From Roseomonas acroporae (GTDB taxonomy: Bacteria; Pseudomonadota; Alphaproteobacteria; Acetobacterales; Acetobacteraceae), in NCBI RefSeq assembly GCF_023223525.1, contig NZ_JALPRX010000035.1, positions 20,990 to 84,989 on the forward strand: a stretch of 64,000 nt of DNA, given 5' to 3'. Made by a program: the position numbers and the translations under genes. Below the pieces are notes generated by a model that ran no database searches, was not told where the DNA came from, and saw only the letters and a program-made list of their open reading frames with translations. This document shows, piece after piece, positions 45,480-54,822 of the stretch. Each line of letters opens with the position of its first letter. Position 1 is the first letter of the stretch.

Positions 45480-46358
45480 TCAGCGGCACATCAGCACCGG
45501 GATGTCCGCGTTCTCCAGCACGTGCCGCGTCACGCCGCCCAGGATGAGCTGGCGCAGCCGCGAATGGCTGTAGGCCCCCATGGTCAGCAGGTCCGCGCCG
45601 AAGTCGCGCGCGGCGCCGAGCAGCCCGGCGCCGACCTCGCGCGTCACCGGCTTGAAGGGGATGATCTCCGCCTCGATCTCGTGCCAGCGCAGATAGGTGC
45701 GGATGCCCTCGGCGGTGGGGCCGCGCCGCTGGTAGTCGTCCGAGGCCAGGATGCGCACCGCCTCGGCCTGGTGCAGCCAGGGCAGCGCGGCGGCGACGGC
45801 GGCGGCGCTCTCGGCGGTGCCGTTCCAGGCGACGCAGGCGCGCGTGCCCATGCTCCGCGGCGCCTCGCGCGGGGCGATCAGCACCGGCCGGCCGCTGTCG
45901 AACAGCACGGCGTGCAGCGCGTCGGAGGAGGAGACGTCCTCGCCCGCCTCCGGGTGCGGCAGCACGGCGAGGTCGTAGAGGCGCGACTGCTGCGCCACCA
46001 CGTCCTCCTCGCGCCCGGCGATGGATTCGAAGGAGAAGGTCGGGCCGTGCGCCTTGATCGCGGTCTCGGCGGAGTTGGCCAGCGTGATGCCGCCCTCCTC
46101 GCCGGTGAAGCGCTCGAACAGCGCGCGCACGCGGCTGGCGCGGTCGCCGCTCTCGCGCTCCGTCGCCGCCATCATCTCCTCGATCATCGCGCCCGACAGC
46201 CCCTCGCCGGCCAGCGGCGCCACGTCGCGCGCGTCCACGCGCACGTGCAGGCAGTGGACGTGGGCGTTCCAGATGCGCGCCACCATGACGGCGGTGCGCA
46301 TCGCCGCCTCGCCGGCAGCGGTGCCGGTGAGCGGCAGCAGCACTCGACGATAAGCCAT
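45480..46358 (-). CDS. Universal stress protein with two UspA domains
   Basis: 292 residues, tandem Usp domains (about 1-150 and 155-292). The first begins YRRVLLPLTGTAAGEAAMRTAV, the second TRACVAWNGTAESAAAV; near the end GAYSHSRLRQLILGGVTRHVL is the G-2x-G-9x-G(S/T)-like nucleotide segment, so ATP binding by the second domain is plausible. The ATG at 46358 follows AGGGAGA. Such proteins rise under starvation or stress; no specific partner is adjacent. Confidence 0.9.
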   Translation of the reverse strand: MAYRRVLLPLTGTAAGEAAMRTAVMVARIWNAHVHCLHVRVDARDVAPLAGEGLSGAMIEEMMAATERESGDRASRVRALFERFTGEEGGITLANSAETAIKAHGPTFSFESIAGREEDVVAQQSRLYDLAVLPHPEAGEDVSSSDALHAVLFDSGRPVLIAPREAPRSMGTRACVAWNGTAESAAAVAAALPWLHQAEAVRILASDDYQRRGPTAEGIRTYLRWHEIEAEIIPFKPVTREVGAGLLGAARDFGADLLTMGAYSHSRLRQLILGGVTRHVLENADIPVLMCR

Positions 46359-46498
46359 GTCCGCGTCTCCCTGGTGTCCTGTCCGCGTCGTTCGCCCGGA
46401 ACGGCGCGGGCAGGCGGCCCCCCGAAAGCGAAGGCCGGTATCCCGTTCCCCGTGGCCGAGGGGCCATGGCGGCGGGACGCCGGCGCGTCGCGCGCAGA

Positions 46499-48034
46499 CT
46501 AGCACAACGGCGTGAGGGATTTGGCAAGTGCCTTGCGCGCCGCCGGCAGCGGATCCTCCGACGCATCCAGGCGTATCCAATCCGCCATCGGGCCGGGATC
46601 GCGCCGCGCGGCGCGTTCGAGCACCGCGACCGTCGCGTCCGAGGCGTCGTTGCGGCGCGCCGTTATGCGGCGGCGCAGCACGTCGAGCGGCGCCTCCAGC
46701 CAGAAGCCGACGAAGGGAACGCCGGCCGCGCGCGCGGCCTCGGCGATTCCGGCGCGGTGCGCGGGATCGAGGAACACCGCGTCCGCCACCACCGCGTGCC
46801 CCGCCCGCGCCGCCTCGCGCGCGGCGGCGAAGAATTCGGCGTAGACGGCGGCGCTCTCGGCTTCCGCGTAGGCGGTGTCCGGCAGCCTTTCCTCCGGCGC
46901 CACGCCCTGGCGGCGCTTGCGGATCTCGTCCGTGCGCAGCAGCAGCGCGCCGGGCGCCGCGCCGAGCGCGGGGGCCAGGGCACGGGCGAGGCGGCTCTTG
47001 CCGGTGCCCTGCAGCCCGCCCACCGCGACGACGAGCGCGGGCAGCGGCCGCAGGTACGAATCGGCGGCGTCGAGGTAGCGCAGCGCCGCCGCGCCGTCGC
47101 CGCGCGCGCCCTCCACATGCGCGCGCACCATGGCGCGCACGGAAAGCCAGAGCGGCAGCGCCGGCAGCATCCCGGCATCGCCGGTGCGCGCGAGGTAGCG
47201 GTTCAGCACCCGGTTCGCCGCCGCGCGGCCGGGCCGGCGCGCCAGGTCCATCAGCAGGAAGGCGAGGTCGTAGCCCGTGTCGATGCGGGCATAGTCCTCG
47301 TCGAATTCCAGCGCGTCGAACGGCGTCGGCTTCCCCTGCCAGAGGCAGAGATTGCCGAGATGCAGGTCGCCGTGGCAGCGCCGCACCCGTCCCTTGGCGG
47401 CGCGCGCGGCGAGCAGCGGGGCGAGCCGCGCGCAGGCCGCCCGTGCCGCCGCCAGCCAGTCGTCGCAGCGCTGGCCGGGCAGCGCCGCCGCGCGCGCCGC
47501 GCGCGCATTGCCGGCGATGACGGCCTGCATCGCGGCGACGACGTCGACGTCGCGCAGCGGCGGCAGCGCCGCGTGCATGGCGGCGACGGCGTCGCCGAGC
47601 GCATCGAGCAGCGCCGCGTCGAGCGCGCCGCGCGCGGCCATCGCGTCGAGGAAGTCGCCCGGCGGCACGGGCGCCATGCGCAGCACCCAGTCCAGCGCGC
47701 CGTCCGCCGCACCTGCGGGCGGGGCCGCCTCCGCGTCGTCCGGCGGCAGCGGCGCGCCGAGGACGAGCGCCCCGGCCGCGTCGCGGCGCACGGGCACCAC
47801 GTCGCGGTAGAGGTCCGGCGCGAAGGCGCGGTTGAGCGTCAGCTCGCGGCAGCAGAAGCGGCGGCGCGCCGCGAGCGTGCTGAAGTCGAGGAAGTCGAGC
47901 CGCACCGCCTTCTTCAGCTTCAGCGCCGCGTCGCGGCCGACATACACCGCCGAGACGTGCGTCTCGATCGGCGCGCCGCCGGTCAGGCGCGCGAGCAGCG
48001 CCGCGACCTCGGCCTGCGAGGGGGGGATTGCCAT
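46499..48034 (-). CDS. Fusion of aminoglycoside-phosphotransferase-like kinase and AAA/P-loop domain
   Basis: 511 residues from the ATG at 48034. N-terminal half: APH/choline-kinase fold with the catalytic loop CHGDLHLGNLC (His221, Asp223, Asn228) and metal-binding segment FDALEFDEDYARIDTGYD. C-terminal half: a P-loop nucleoside-kinase-like domain with GGLQGTGKS at 339-347, LRTDEIRKR and VADAVFLDPAHR. This two-domain architecture is common in proteobacteria, and its substrate is not known; it is not an antibiotic-resistance gene by any specific sign. Lies 67 bases downstream of pdxH on the same strand. Confidence 0.87.
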   Translation of the reverse strand: MAIPPSQAEVAALLARLTGGAPIETHVSAVYVGRDAALKLKKAVRLDFLDFSTLAARRRFCCRELTLNRAFAPDLYRDVVPVRRDAAGALVLGAPLPPDDAEAAPPAGAADGALDWVLRMAPVPPGDFLDAMAARGALDAALLDALGDAVAAMHAALPPLRDVDVVAAMQAVIAGNARAARAAALPGQRCDDWLAAARAACARLAPLLAARAAKGRVRRCHGDLHLGNLCLWQGKPTPFDALEFDEDYARIDTGYDLAFLLMDLARRPGRAAANRVLNRYLARTGDAGMLPALPLWLSVRAMVRAHVEGARGDGAAALRYLDAADSYLRPLPALVVAVGGLQGTGKSRLARALAPALGAAPGALLLRTDEIRKRRQGVAPEERLPDTAYAEAESAAVYAEFFAAAREAARAGHAVVADAVFLDPAHRAGIAEAARAAGVPFVGFWLEAPLDVLRRRITARRNDASDATVAVLERAARRDPGPMADWIRLDASEDPLPAARKALAKSLTPLC

Positions 48035-48101
48035 GGCCGGATTCAGGCCGCGCGGCGGAGGTTGCCGATGCCCGGGCAACCGCCGCTCGGGGGAGAGGCG
48101 C

Positions 48102-48719
48102 TCAGGGGAACAGCACCTCGGTGCGCCAGCCCGCGGCCAGCCGGTGGAATACCTGCCTTTCATGCAACCGGAAGGGCATGTCGCGCCAGAATTCCAGGCG
48201 CTGCGGCAGCAGGCGGAAGCCGGACCAGTGCGCCGGGCGCGGCACGGATTCCTCGGGGAAGCGGGCCTCCATCTCGGCGACCGCCGCCTCCAGCTCGGCG
48301 CGCGAGGTGAGCGGCCGCGACTGGCGCGAGGCCCAGGCGCCGATGCGCGAGCCGCGCGGGCGCGAGGCGTAGTAGGCATCCGCCTCGTCGGGCGTCACCG
48401 CCTCCACCGGCCCCTCGATCCGCACCTGCCGGCGCAGGCTCTTCCAGTGGAAGCAGAGGGCCGCGTTCGGGTTGGCGGCCAGCTCCTCGCCCTTGCGGCT
48501 CTCCAGGTTGGTGTAGAAGACGAAGCCGCGCGCATCGAGGCCCTTGAGCAGCACCATCCGCGCCGAGGGCCGCCCCTCGGCATCCACGGTGGCGAGGCAC
48601 ATGGCGTTGGGATCGTTCGGCTCGCCCGCCGCGGCCTCGGCCATCCAGGCCTCGAACAGGGCGAGCGGGTCGCCCGGGGAGGCGGTTGCGGGCGACGCGG
48701 GATCGGTGGCGTGGTCCAT
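48102..48719 (-). CDS. pdxH: Pyridoxamine 5'-phosphate oxidase
   Basis: 205 residues. FMN and substrate-binding motifs of Pdx[71 protein letters not shown] and the C-terminal [15 protein letters not shown] with WRTEVLFP at the end. It makes pyridoxal phosphate from PNP or PMP in the cytoplasm. The start is the ATG at 48719; a TTG two codons earlier is too close to the GGAGA site. Confidence 0.95.
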   Translation of the reverse strand: MDHATDPASPATASPGDPLALFEAWMAEAAAGEPNDPNAMCLATVDAEGRPSARMVLLKGLDARGFVFYTNLESRKGEELAANPNAALCFHWKSLRRQVRIEGPVEAVTPDEADAYYASRPRGSRIGAWASRQSRPLTSRAELEAAVAEMEARFPEESVPRPAHWSGFRLLPQRLEFWRDMPFRLHERQVFHRLAAGWRTEVLFP

Positions 48720-49069
48720 GTGCAATCTCCGTCCAGTCTCTCGGGCCGGTCGCCGGGATCAATCCCCGGCATCAACCCGCCATCGGCCCCTTGGCATCGG
48801 CCCTCCGGCTCCTGCCCCCGGCATCAATTCCTCCGGGGCCATCCTCGGGAACCGGGCGCCGGGGCGCGGCATCGCCGGGCCAGGGCAAAGGACGGGCCGG
48901 GGTTCGGCGGCCGCGCGGGACTGCCGCGGCTGCGGCCTTCCTTCCGCGAGGCACCCGGCCGCGCGACCGGGCCCAAGCTCCGCCCCTCACCCTCTTGCCC
49001 CTTGCCGGAGCGCAAGCGGTGTGCCACCACGCGATCCCTCTCGCAACGAGCCGGTGGTCAATCCAGCCT
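48720..49069. promoter_or_regulatory. Divergent region between pdxH and fabI
   Basis: 350 bases between divergent starts; contains loose repeats of CCCCGGCATCAA (near 48772 and 48818). Promoters for both genes must lie here; none stands out. No coding frame. Confidence 0.4.
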
Positions 49070-49909
49070 ATGTCAGAACCCACCCCGCCCGCGATCCCCA
49101 CCGGTACGCTCATGGCGGGCAAGCGTGGCCTGGTGATGGGCGTCGCCAACGACCGTTCCATCGCCTGGGGCATCGCGCGCGCCTGCGCCGCCCAGGGTGC
49201 CGAGGTCGCCTTCACCTACCAGGGCGAGGCGCTGGAGAAGCGCGTCCGCCCGCTGGCCGACGGCATCGGCAGCCGCCACGTCCTGCCCTGCGACGTGACC
49301 GACGATGCCAGCGTGGACGCCGCCTTCAGGGTGCTCGAGGACGACTGGGGCGGGCTCGACTTCCTGGTCCACGCCATCGGCTTCGCCGACAAGCAGTACC
49401 TGCGCGGCCGCTACCTCGACACGCCGCGCGACGCCTTCCTGCAGGCGCTCGACATCTCCTGCTACTCCTTCGTCTCGGTGGCGCAGCGCGCCGTGCCGCT
49501 GATGAAGGCCGGCGGCTCGCTGCTCACCATGAGCTATCTCGGCGCCGAGCGGGTGACGCCGCACTACAACGTCATGGGCGTCGCCAAGGCGGCGCTGGAG
49601 GCGAGCGTGCGCTACCTCGCCGCCGACCTCGGCGGCCAGGGCATCCGCGTCAACGCGATCAGCGCCGGGCCGATCAAGACGCTCGCCGCCTCGGGCATCG
49701 GCGACTTCCGCTACATCCTGAGGTGGAACCAGCTCAACAGCCCGCTCAAGCGCAACGTCTCCATCGAGGAGGTGGGCGGCGCCGGCCTCTACCTGCTCTC
49801 CGACCTCGGCGCCGGCGTCACCGGCGAGGTCCATCACGTGGACAGCGGCTACCACATCGTCGGCATGAAGGCGGTGGACGCGCCGGACATCGCGGTGGCC
49901 AAGGACTGA
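49070..49909 (+). CDS. fabI: Enoyl-[acyl-carrier-protein] reductase (NADH)
   Basis: 279 residues. A FabI-type short-chain dehydrogenase: GLVMGVANDRSIAWGIA for NAD binding, Tyr156 in SYLGAERV, Tyr166 and Lys173 in HYNVMGVAKAAL (equivalent to E. coli Tyr146, Tyr156 and Lys163), and substrate loop SAGPIKTLAASGI. It catalyses the last reduction of fatty-acid elongation in the cytoplasm and is the target of triclosan and isoniazid-type inhibitors. The ATG at 49070 gives the usual N-terminus. Confidence 0.95.
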   Translation: MSEPTPPAIPTGTLMAGKRGLVMGVANDRSIAWGIARACAAQGAEVAFTYQGEALEKRVRPLADGIGSRHVLPCDVTDDASVDAAFRVLEDDWGGLDFLVHAIGFADKQYLRGRYLDTPRDAFLQALDISCYSFVSVAQRAVPLMKAGGSLLTMSYLGAERVTPHYNVMGVAKAALEASVRYLAADLGGQGIRVNAISAGPIKTLAASGIGDFRYILRWNQLNSPLKRNVSIEEVGGAGLYLLSDLGAGVTGEVHHVDSGYHIVGMKAVDAPDIAVAKD

Positions 49910-50301
49910 ACGGCGCGCGGCCGCCGGGGCGGCCGCGTGCCTCCGGCGGCCATCGGGCCCGTCGCGGCCACGCCGATCCGGCCCCGCCGGCGCCGGGCAG
50001 GGTAGGCATGGGTTCGGGCCGGCACGGGTTCGGTTCTGCAACGTGATCTTGCATCGTTGCGCCTGTTGCGGTTGTATCCGCCGCCGGCGGTCGCCCGGCA
50101 GCGACGGGCGGCAGGCCGGGCGGTAGCCCCGCGAAGCCTCCCGGCACGCCGATGCGGCGGACCGGCCGTGACAGTTGACGAGGAGCGCCGGCCGTCTGGC
50201 CCGGCGGGCCTCGTCACGGGCGGCGGCCCGCCACAAGGCCGAACGGCCGCAGAGGCGCGCGGCGGGCCGCCCGACGGCTCAGCGCCACGGAGGAGACCAC
50301 G
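49910..50301. other. Intergenic stretch between fabI and the gene at 50302
   Basis: 392 bases without a protein-like frame. It contains the inverted repeat GCAACG/CGTTGC (50038-50060) overlapping the candidate promoter below. Confidence 0.45.
50049..50077 (+). promoter_or_regulatory. Candidate promoter upstream of the gene at 50302
   Basis: TTGCAT (50049-50054), a 17-base spacer and TTGTAT (50072-50077). Spacing is ideal and it is in the least GC-rich part of the interval, but it is 225 bases from the ATG and the -10 is weak. Confidence 0.28.
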
Positions 50302-50625
50302 ATGTACGCAGGCTCGTACCGTCAAGGCAGCGCCAACGGCCTTCCCGGAGGTGCCCGGGGCAGCGCCACGGCGCTCCGCCTCGTGGGTTCCGAGGCGGCC
50401 GACCCCACCCTTGCCGCGATCGAGGCGGAGCTGACCGACGCGTGGCGGCGCTTCCGCGAGGCGGGCGTGCGGGGCGTCTTCGGCGAGATGCTTGCGGCCG
50501 AACTGCACGCCTCGTCGCTGGCCGAGGCGCTGGGCGCGCTGTTCGAGGCACGCGGCCTGGATGCCGGCGCGGCGGCGCTGGCGGCGGCCGAGTGCCGCCG
50601 CCAGGGCATGCGGGACGCCGGCTGA
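50302..50625 (+). CDS. Hypothetical protein, 107 aa
   Basis: The ATG at 50302 has a strong GGAGGAGA site 8 bases upstream. After a Gly/Ser/Arg-rich lead the protein is helical (DPTLAAIEAELTDAWRRFREAGVRGVFGEMLAAELH...) with amphipathic repeats and ends GMRDAG. There is no signal peptide or membrane segment. No family is recognised; composition and ribosome site support a real gene. Confidence 0.62.
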   Translation: MYAGSYRQGSANGLPGGARGSATALRLVGSEAADPTLAAIEAELTDAWRRFREAGVRGVFGEMLAAELHASSLAEALGALFEARGLDAGAAALAAAECRRQGMRDAG

Positions 50626-50706
50626 GCCGACCCGGGTTCCCTGCCCGAACTCCCGGCCCCCTGCCCCGGCCCCTTCCCGGCGATCGCCGCGGCGCGCCGG
50701 CACGGC

Positions 50707-51087
50707 TCAGCGCCAGGCGGGCCGCTCGGGCAGGGACGGCGTGCCGCCCTGGCCGGGCAGCACGATCTGCGGCAGGATCGGCGGCAGGGGCTGGCGCGGC
50801 GCGAGGTCGGCCGGCGCCGGCTGGCAGGACGGCCGCAGGATGCCGCAATCCCAGCGCCAGCGATCCGGCTGGCCGCTGAGGCTGCCGCCGCGCTCGAAGC
50901 CGCAGACGCATTGCCGGCCGCCGAGGCAGGCGGCGATGCCGTCGCGCAGCGCGTTGCAGACCGGCATGGGCGGCGCGCCCGGCGGATAGGCCTCGCCGCC
51001 GATGACCTGCGCCGGCGCCGGCCGCGCCAGGGCGAGGACGGCCAGCGTCGCCAGGGCGAGGTGCAGCAGGAGCTTCAGGGCGCGCAT
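50707..51087 (-). CDS. Small exported Cys-rich protein, 126 aa
   Basis: Signal peptide MRALKLLLHLALATLAVLA ending ARPAPAQ, then a mature part of about 100 residues with six Cys (VCNALRDGIAACLGGRQCVCGFE, read in parts, and WDCGILRPSC), which suggests disulfide bonds in the periplasm, and a Pro/Leu-rich tail. No named family. It diverges from aroC with only 87 bases between the starts, so both promoters share that gap. Confidence 0.72.
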   Translation of the reverse strand: MRALKLLLHLALATLAVLALARPAPAQVIGGEAYPPGAPPMPVCNALRDGIAACLGGRQCVCGFERGGSLSGQPDRWRWDCGILRPSCQPAPADLAPRQPLPPILPQIVLPGQGGTPSLPERPAWR

Positions 51088-51174
51088 GGCCCGGCAGCCT
51101 GGGCGGAATTGGTGCAGGAAGGGTTGACGGCACGGCACCGCCGCCCCGAGGAGTAGCCGCCCAAGGAGTAGCGC

Positions 51175-52278
51175 ATGTCGCACAACAGCTTCGGGCACCT
51201 CTTCCGCGTCACCACCTGGGGCGAGAGCCATGGCCCGGCGATCGGCGGGGTGGTGGATGGCTGCCCGCCGCGCCTGCCGCTCGCCGAGGCGGACATCCAG
51301 CCCTTCCTGGACCGCCGGCGCCCCGGCGCCTCGAAATTCGTCACGCAGCGGCAGGAGCCGGACCAGGTCCGCATCCTCTCCGGCGTGTTCGAGGGGCTGA
51401 CCACGGGCACGCCGATCTCGCTGCTGATCGAGAACCAGGACCAGCGCTCGAAGGACTACGGCGAGATCAGGGACCGCTTCCGCCCCGGCCATGCCGACCT
51501 CGCCTACGAGCTGAAATACGGCATCCGCGACCATCGCGGCGGCGGCCGCTCCTCGGCGCGCGAGACGGCGATGCGCGTCGCCGCCGGCGCCGTGGCGCGG
51601 CGCGTGCTCGGCCCGGGCGTGACGATCCGCGGCGCGCTGGTGGCGATGGGCGGCGACGCGGTGGACCGCGCCGATTGGGACTGGTCGGCGGTGGACGAGA
51701 ACGCCTTCTTCTGCCCCGACCGCGCCGCCGCCGCCCGCTGGGAGGAGCAATTGCTCGCCCTGCGCAGGAGCGGCTCCTCGGTGGGCGCCGTGATCGAGGT
51801 GGTGGCGGAGGGCCTGCCGCCCGGGCTCGGCGCGCCGGTCTACGGCAAGCTCGACGCCGACATCGCCGCCGCGCTGATGAGCATCAACGCCGTGAAGGGC
51901 GTCGAGATCGGCGACGGCTTCGCCGCGGCCGCGCTGACCGGCGAGCGGAACGCCGACGAGATGCGCATGCGCGACGGGCGGGTGGAATTCCAGTCCAACC
52001 ATGCGGGCGGGGTGCTGGGCGGCATCTCCACCGGCCAGCCGGTGGTGGCGCGCTTCGCGGTCAAGCCCACCTCCTCGATCCTGACGCCGCGCGCCTCGGT
52101 GGACCGCTTCGGCGAGGAGGTGGAGGTGCTGACCAAGGGCCGGCACGACCCCTGCGTCGGCATCCGCGCCGTGCCGGTGGGCGAGGCGATGCTGGCCTGC
52201 GTGCTGGCCGACCACCTGCTGCGCCACCGCGCGCAGAACCCGGACGCGCCGGAGGTGGCGCGGCTGCCGCGCAACTGA
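51175..52278 (+). CDS. aroC: Chorismate synthase
   Basis: 367 residues. Signatures: [17 protein letters not shown] at the N-terminus, [32 protein letters not shown] and the C-terminal [19 protein letters not shown] (given in part). It converts EPSP to chorismate with reduced FMN, the last step of the shikimate route. All three family signature regions and length are normal. Short repeats in its 3' flank are listed separately. Confidence 0.96.
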   Translation: MSHNSFGHLFRVTTWGESHGPAIGGVVDGCPPRLPLAEADIQPFLDRRRPGASKFVTQRQEPDQVRILSGVFEGLTTGTPISLLIENQDQRSKDYGEIRDRFRPGHADLAYELKYGIRDHRGGGRSSARETAMRVAAGAVARRVLGPGVTIRGALVAMGGDAVDRADWDWSAVDENAFFCPDRAAAARWEEQLLALRRSGSSVGAVIEVVAEGLPPGLGAPVYGKLDADIAAALMSINAVKGVEIGDGFAAAALTGERNADEMRMRDGRVEFQSNHAGGVLGGISTGQPVVARFAVKPTSSILTPRASVDRFGEEVEVLTKGRHDPCVGIRAVPVGEAMLACVLADHLLRHRAQNPDAPEVARLPRN

Positions 52279-52287
52279 TCCCGGCGC

Positions 52288-52332
52288 CCCCCGGCTTCCG
52301 CGCCCCCGGCTTCCACACCCCCGGCTTCCACA
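52288..52332. repeat. 15-bp tandem repeat after aroC
   Basis: Three head-to-tail copies of CCCCCGGCTTCCACA (first copy CCGCG at its end) start 10 bases after the aroC stop. No hairpin is formed by the unit itself. Confidence 0.8.
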
Positions 52333-52590
52333 CCCCGGCCCCGCGCGGCCTCGGCGCGCGGCCGCCCCACCAGCCCCGCGCGCGATGCCGGCCCGCACAG
52401 ATCGGGATTCGCGCGGGCCGGCATCACCTATTCGTGCGCCATCCTTCCGTCGGGTGTCGTGACCTTCCGCACGGCGCCCCTGCCGGCGGCCGCCATGCTG
52501 GGCCGGTGGCCGTCATGGCGCCGGGCGGGCAACCCGATCGGTGCTCGGCGGCATCCCCTCCGCGGCCATGCGCCGTTCCCGCCCGGCGGC

Positions 52591-52622
52591 GGGGACATTG
52601 CCAGAGGGGGACATTGCCAGAG
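52591..52622. repeat. Exact 16-bp tandem repeat just upstream of the LuxR gene
   Basis: GGGGACATTGCCAGAG occurs twice in direct succession (52591-52606 and 52607-52622), ending 15 bases before the ATG at 52638. The second copy supplies the AGAGG-like ribosome site, so copy number may influence translation; alternatively it is a regulator site. The rest of 52333-52590 holds no recognisable gene. Confidence 0.85.
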
Positions 52623-52637
52623 GCGGAACGCTGCGCC

Positions 52638-53822
52638 ATGCCGGATGCCCCGCGCTTCAGCAGCCTGCTCGGCGAGATCTACGAGGCCGCACGCGACCCG
52701 GCACGCTGGGAGGCGACGCTCACCGCCGCCGCCGACTACATCGGCGCCTCCGGCGGCATGATCGCCTACATCGACCCGCAGGGGCCGGGAAGCTTCCTCG
52801 TCCCGGGCCGGCTGCGGGAGGACCTGAGCACGCTCTACCTGCGCCGGCACACGCGCAATCCCTTCAGCGAGGCTCTCGCCCGGATGCCGCCCGGGCAACC
52901 CTACCTGGCGAGCGGGCTGGTCGATGCGCGGGCGCTGCGCGGCAGCGCCTTCCATGCCGACATCCTGGCGCCCCAGGGCATCGTCGACGTGGTCTCGTCG
53001 GTCTACGCCGACTTCCTGCGGGAAGGGCTGGGCGGCTTCGGCTTCACCCTGACGGAGCGCGGCCGCGACGACGCGGCGGGGGCGCTGGACCGGTTCCGGC
53101 GCGTGCTGCCGCATCTCGAACGCGCCCTGGACCTGTCGCGCCGGCTGGGCCGGCAGGCCGCCGCCACGCAATGCGCGGCGGTGCTGGAGGCGCTGCCCGG
53201 CGCCGCCTTCGGGCTGGATGCGCGCGGCCGCGTGGCGGTGCTCAACCATCCGGCCGAGGCGCTGCTGCGGGAGGGCGACGGCCTGGCGCTCGACCGCCGC
53301 GACGGCCACCGGCTGCTGGCCGCGAGGCCGGCCGAGACGCGGCGGCTCGCGCACGCCATCGCGGCCGCGCTCGTCACGGCCGGCGGCCCGGGGGACGGGC
53401 CGGGCGAGGATGCGGGCGGGTATCTGCGCATCACCCGCCCCTCCGGCCGCCCGCCGCTGCTGCTGCTGCTGGCGCCGCTGCCCGCCCCGCCCGAGCGGGC
53501 ATCGGGGAGCACCCTGCGGGACTGGGCGGGGCCGGTGCGCTGCCTCGCGCTCGCCTTCGATCCCGCGACGCTGCCGGCGCCGCCCGCCGCGCTGCTGGCC
53601 GGCGCCTTCGCCCTGACCGGCGCCGAGGCGCGGGTCGCCGTGCTGGTCGGGCTGGGTCTCGGCGTGCCCGAGGCCGCCGCCCGGCTCGGCCTGTCGGCCG
53701 GGACGGTGCGCACGCACCTGCACCGCTGCTACGACAAGACCGGCGTGCGCTCGCAGTCGGGCATCGCCCGGCTGGTCACCGCCCTGACGACGCTTCCGGG
53801 CGCGGCGCGTCGGTCGTTCTGA
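52638..53822 (+). CDS. LuxR-family regulator with atypical N-terminal domain
   Basis: 394 residues from the ATG at 52638. The C-terminal ~65 residues are a LuxR/NarL helix-turn-helix (FALTGAEARVAVLVGLGLGVPEAAARLGLSAGTVRTHLHRCYDKTGVRSQ, in parts). The N-terminal part (FSSLLGEIYEAARDPARWEATL...) and the middle PAS-like segment (LEALPGAAFGLDARGRVAVLNHPAEALLREGDGL, in parts) match a helix-turn-helix family common in alphaproteobacteria whose signal is unknown. There is no autoinducer-binding or receiver domain. Its 3' end overlaps the convergent gene by 47 bases. Confidence 0.85.
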   Translation: MPDAPRFSSLLGEIYEAARDPARWEATLTAAADYIGASGGMIAYIDPQGPGSFLVPGRLREDLSTLYLRRHTRNPFSEALARMPPGQPYLASGLVDARALRGSAFHADILAPQGIVDVVSSVYADFLREGLGGFGFTLTERGRDDAAGALDRFRRVLPHLERALDLSRRLGRQAAATQCAAVLEALPGAAFGLDARGRVAVLNHPAEALLREGDGLALDRRDGHRLLAARPAETRRLAHAIAAALVTAGGPGDGPGEDAGGYLRITRPSGRPPLLLLLAPLPAPPERASGSTLRDWAGPVRCLALAFDPATLPAPPAALLAGAFALTGAEARVAVLVGLGLGVPEAAARLGLSAGTVRTHLHRCYDKTGVRSQSGIARLVTALTTLPGAARRSF

Positions 53823-54750
53823 TCGCCGCCTCGAACGCCGCGCCGAGGAAGGACACGACCCGCCCGGTGGCGTTCATCGCCACCGCGTCGTCGACCACGA
53901 CGGCCAGCCGCCCCGCCCCGGCATCCGTCGCCGGCAGCGCCGCGGGCGGTGCCCGCCACACCAGGCCCATGTCCCAGCCGTAGCCGGCCTGCGCGTAGCG
54001 GTGCAGCTGCGTCCGGGCCCGGTGCTCCGGCGGCATGGCCTGCAGCAGCGCGTCGCAGTCGCCCTCCCGGTCGCGGCTGTCGCGGCCGCCGGCCAGGATC
54101 TGCTCCGGCGCCGCCGTCCAGGGGCCGGGCGCGGCCAGGCCTTCCGCCCGCAGCGCCCCGCAGCCCGGATAGAGGGCCGCGTGGGCGGCGAAGCGCGGGC
54201 CGTCCGCGCCGAGCTCCGAGGCCGCCAGCCGCTCCAGGGCGGCGAGCAGCGCGGCGCGGCCGCCATCGCCGAGCCCGACCACGGCGACGCGGCGCAGGTC
54301 GATGCGCGGATCGCCGCTGAGCGCCTCCAGGATGGCGAGGAGCTGGCGCGCGCCCAGTTCCTGACCCTCCGTGCCCGTGCCGCCGCCGGACGGCGGCGCC
54401 ACGCCGTCGGCGGAGAGGCGCAGCAGATCCGGTTGCAGCGTCACCCAGCCCATCTGGCCGATCGACCGCGCCAGGTGCTCCGTGCGCCCATCCGGGCCGA
54501 GCTGGTCGTGCAGCACGATCACCGCCGGCCTCGGCCCCGCATCGGCGGGCCAGGTCACCAGCAGGGGAACGAGCTGGAAGGTGGAATCGGCGAGGAACAG
54601 GCTCAGCATCATCACCTCGCTGCGCTGCTCCCCGACCGGGTCGTCCGCCGGCGCCTCGGCGGCGGGCAGGGCGCCGGGCGCGGCGAGAAGCAGCGGGGCG
54701 AGCAGGAGGGCCGCGCGCGGCAGCGAGGCACGGCTTCGGGAAGCGCGCAT
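53776..54750 (-). CDS. Exported dienelactone-hydrolase-like alpha/beta-hydrolase
   Basis: 324 residues from the ATG at 54750. Signal peptide (LLLAPLLLAAPGALPAAEA) and a hydrolase core: PAVIVLHDQLGPDGRTEHLA (oxyanion strand), LQPDLLRLSADG, DPRIDLRRVAVVGLGDGGRAAL with the elbow GLGDGG, where Asp stands at the nucleophile position usually held by Ser or Cys. The usual catalytic His region near the end is not clear. It could therefore be an inactive or altered member. The stop lies inside the convergent LuxR gene. Confidence 0.72.
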   Translation of the reverse strand: MRASRSRASLPRAALLLAPLLLAAPGALPAAEAPADDPVGEQRSEVMMLSLFLADSTFQLVPLLVTWPADAGPRPAVIVLHDQLGPDGRTEHLARSIGQMGWVTLQPDLLRLSADGVAPPSGGGTGTEGQELGARQLLAILEALSGDPRIDLRRVAVVGLGDGGRAALLAALERLAASELGADGPRFAAHAALYPGCGALRAEGLAAPGPWTAAPEQILAGGRDSRDREGDCDALLQAMPPEHRARTQLHRYAQAGYGWDMGLVWRAPPAALPATDAGAGRLAVVVDDAVAMNATGRVVSFLGAAFEAAIRTTDAPRPEASSGR

Positions 54751-54822
54751 CGTAGGGTCTCCGTCCCGTGGCAGGTCACGACGCCACCCAGACTTCCACC
54801 GTATCGATGCCGGCACGTCCCC

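Noticed and set aside
46499..48034. Aminoglycoside resistance gene
   Set aside because: The APH fold is shared by many kinases; the fusion with a P-loop kinase-like domain is a widespread chromosomal architecture without known drug resistance.
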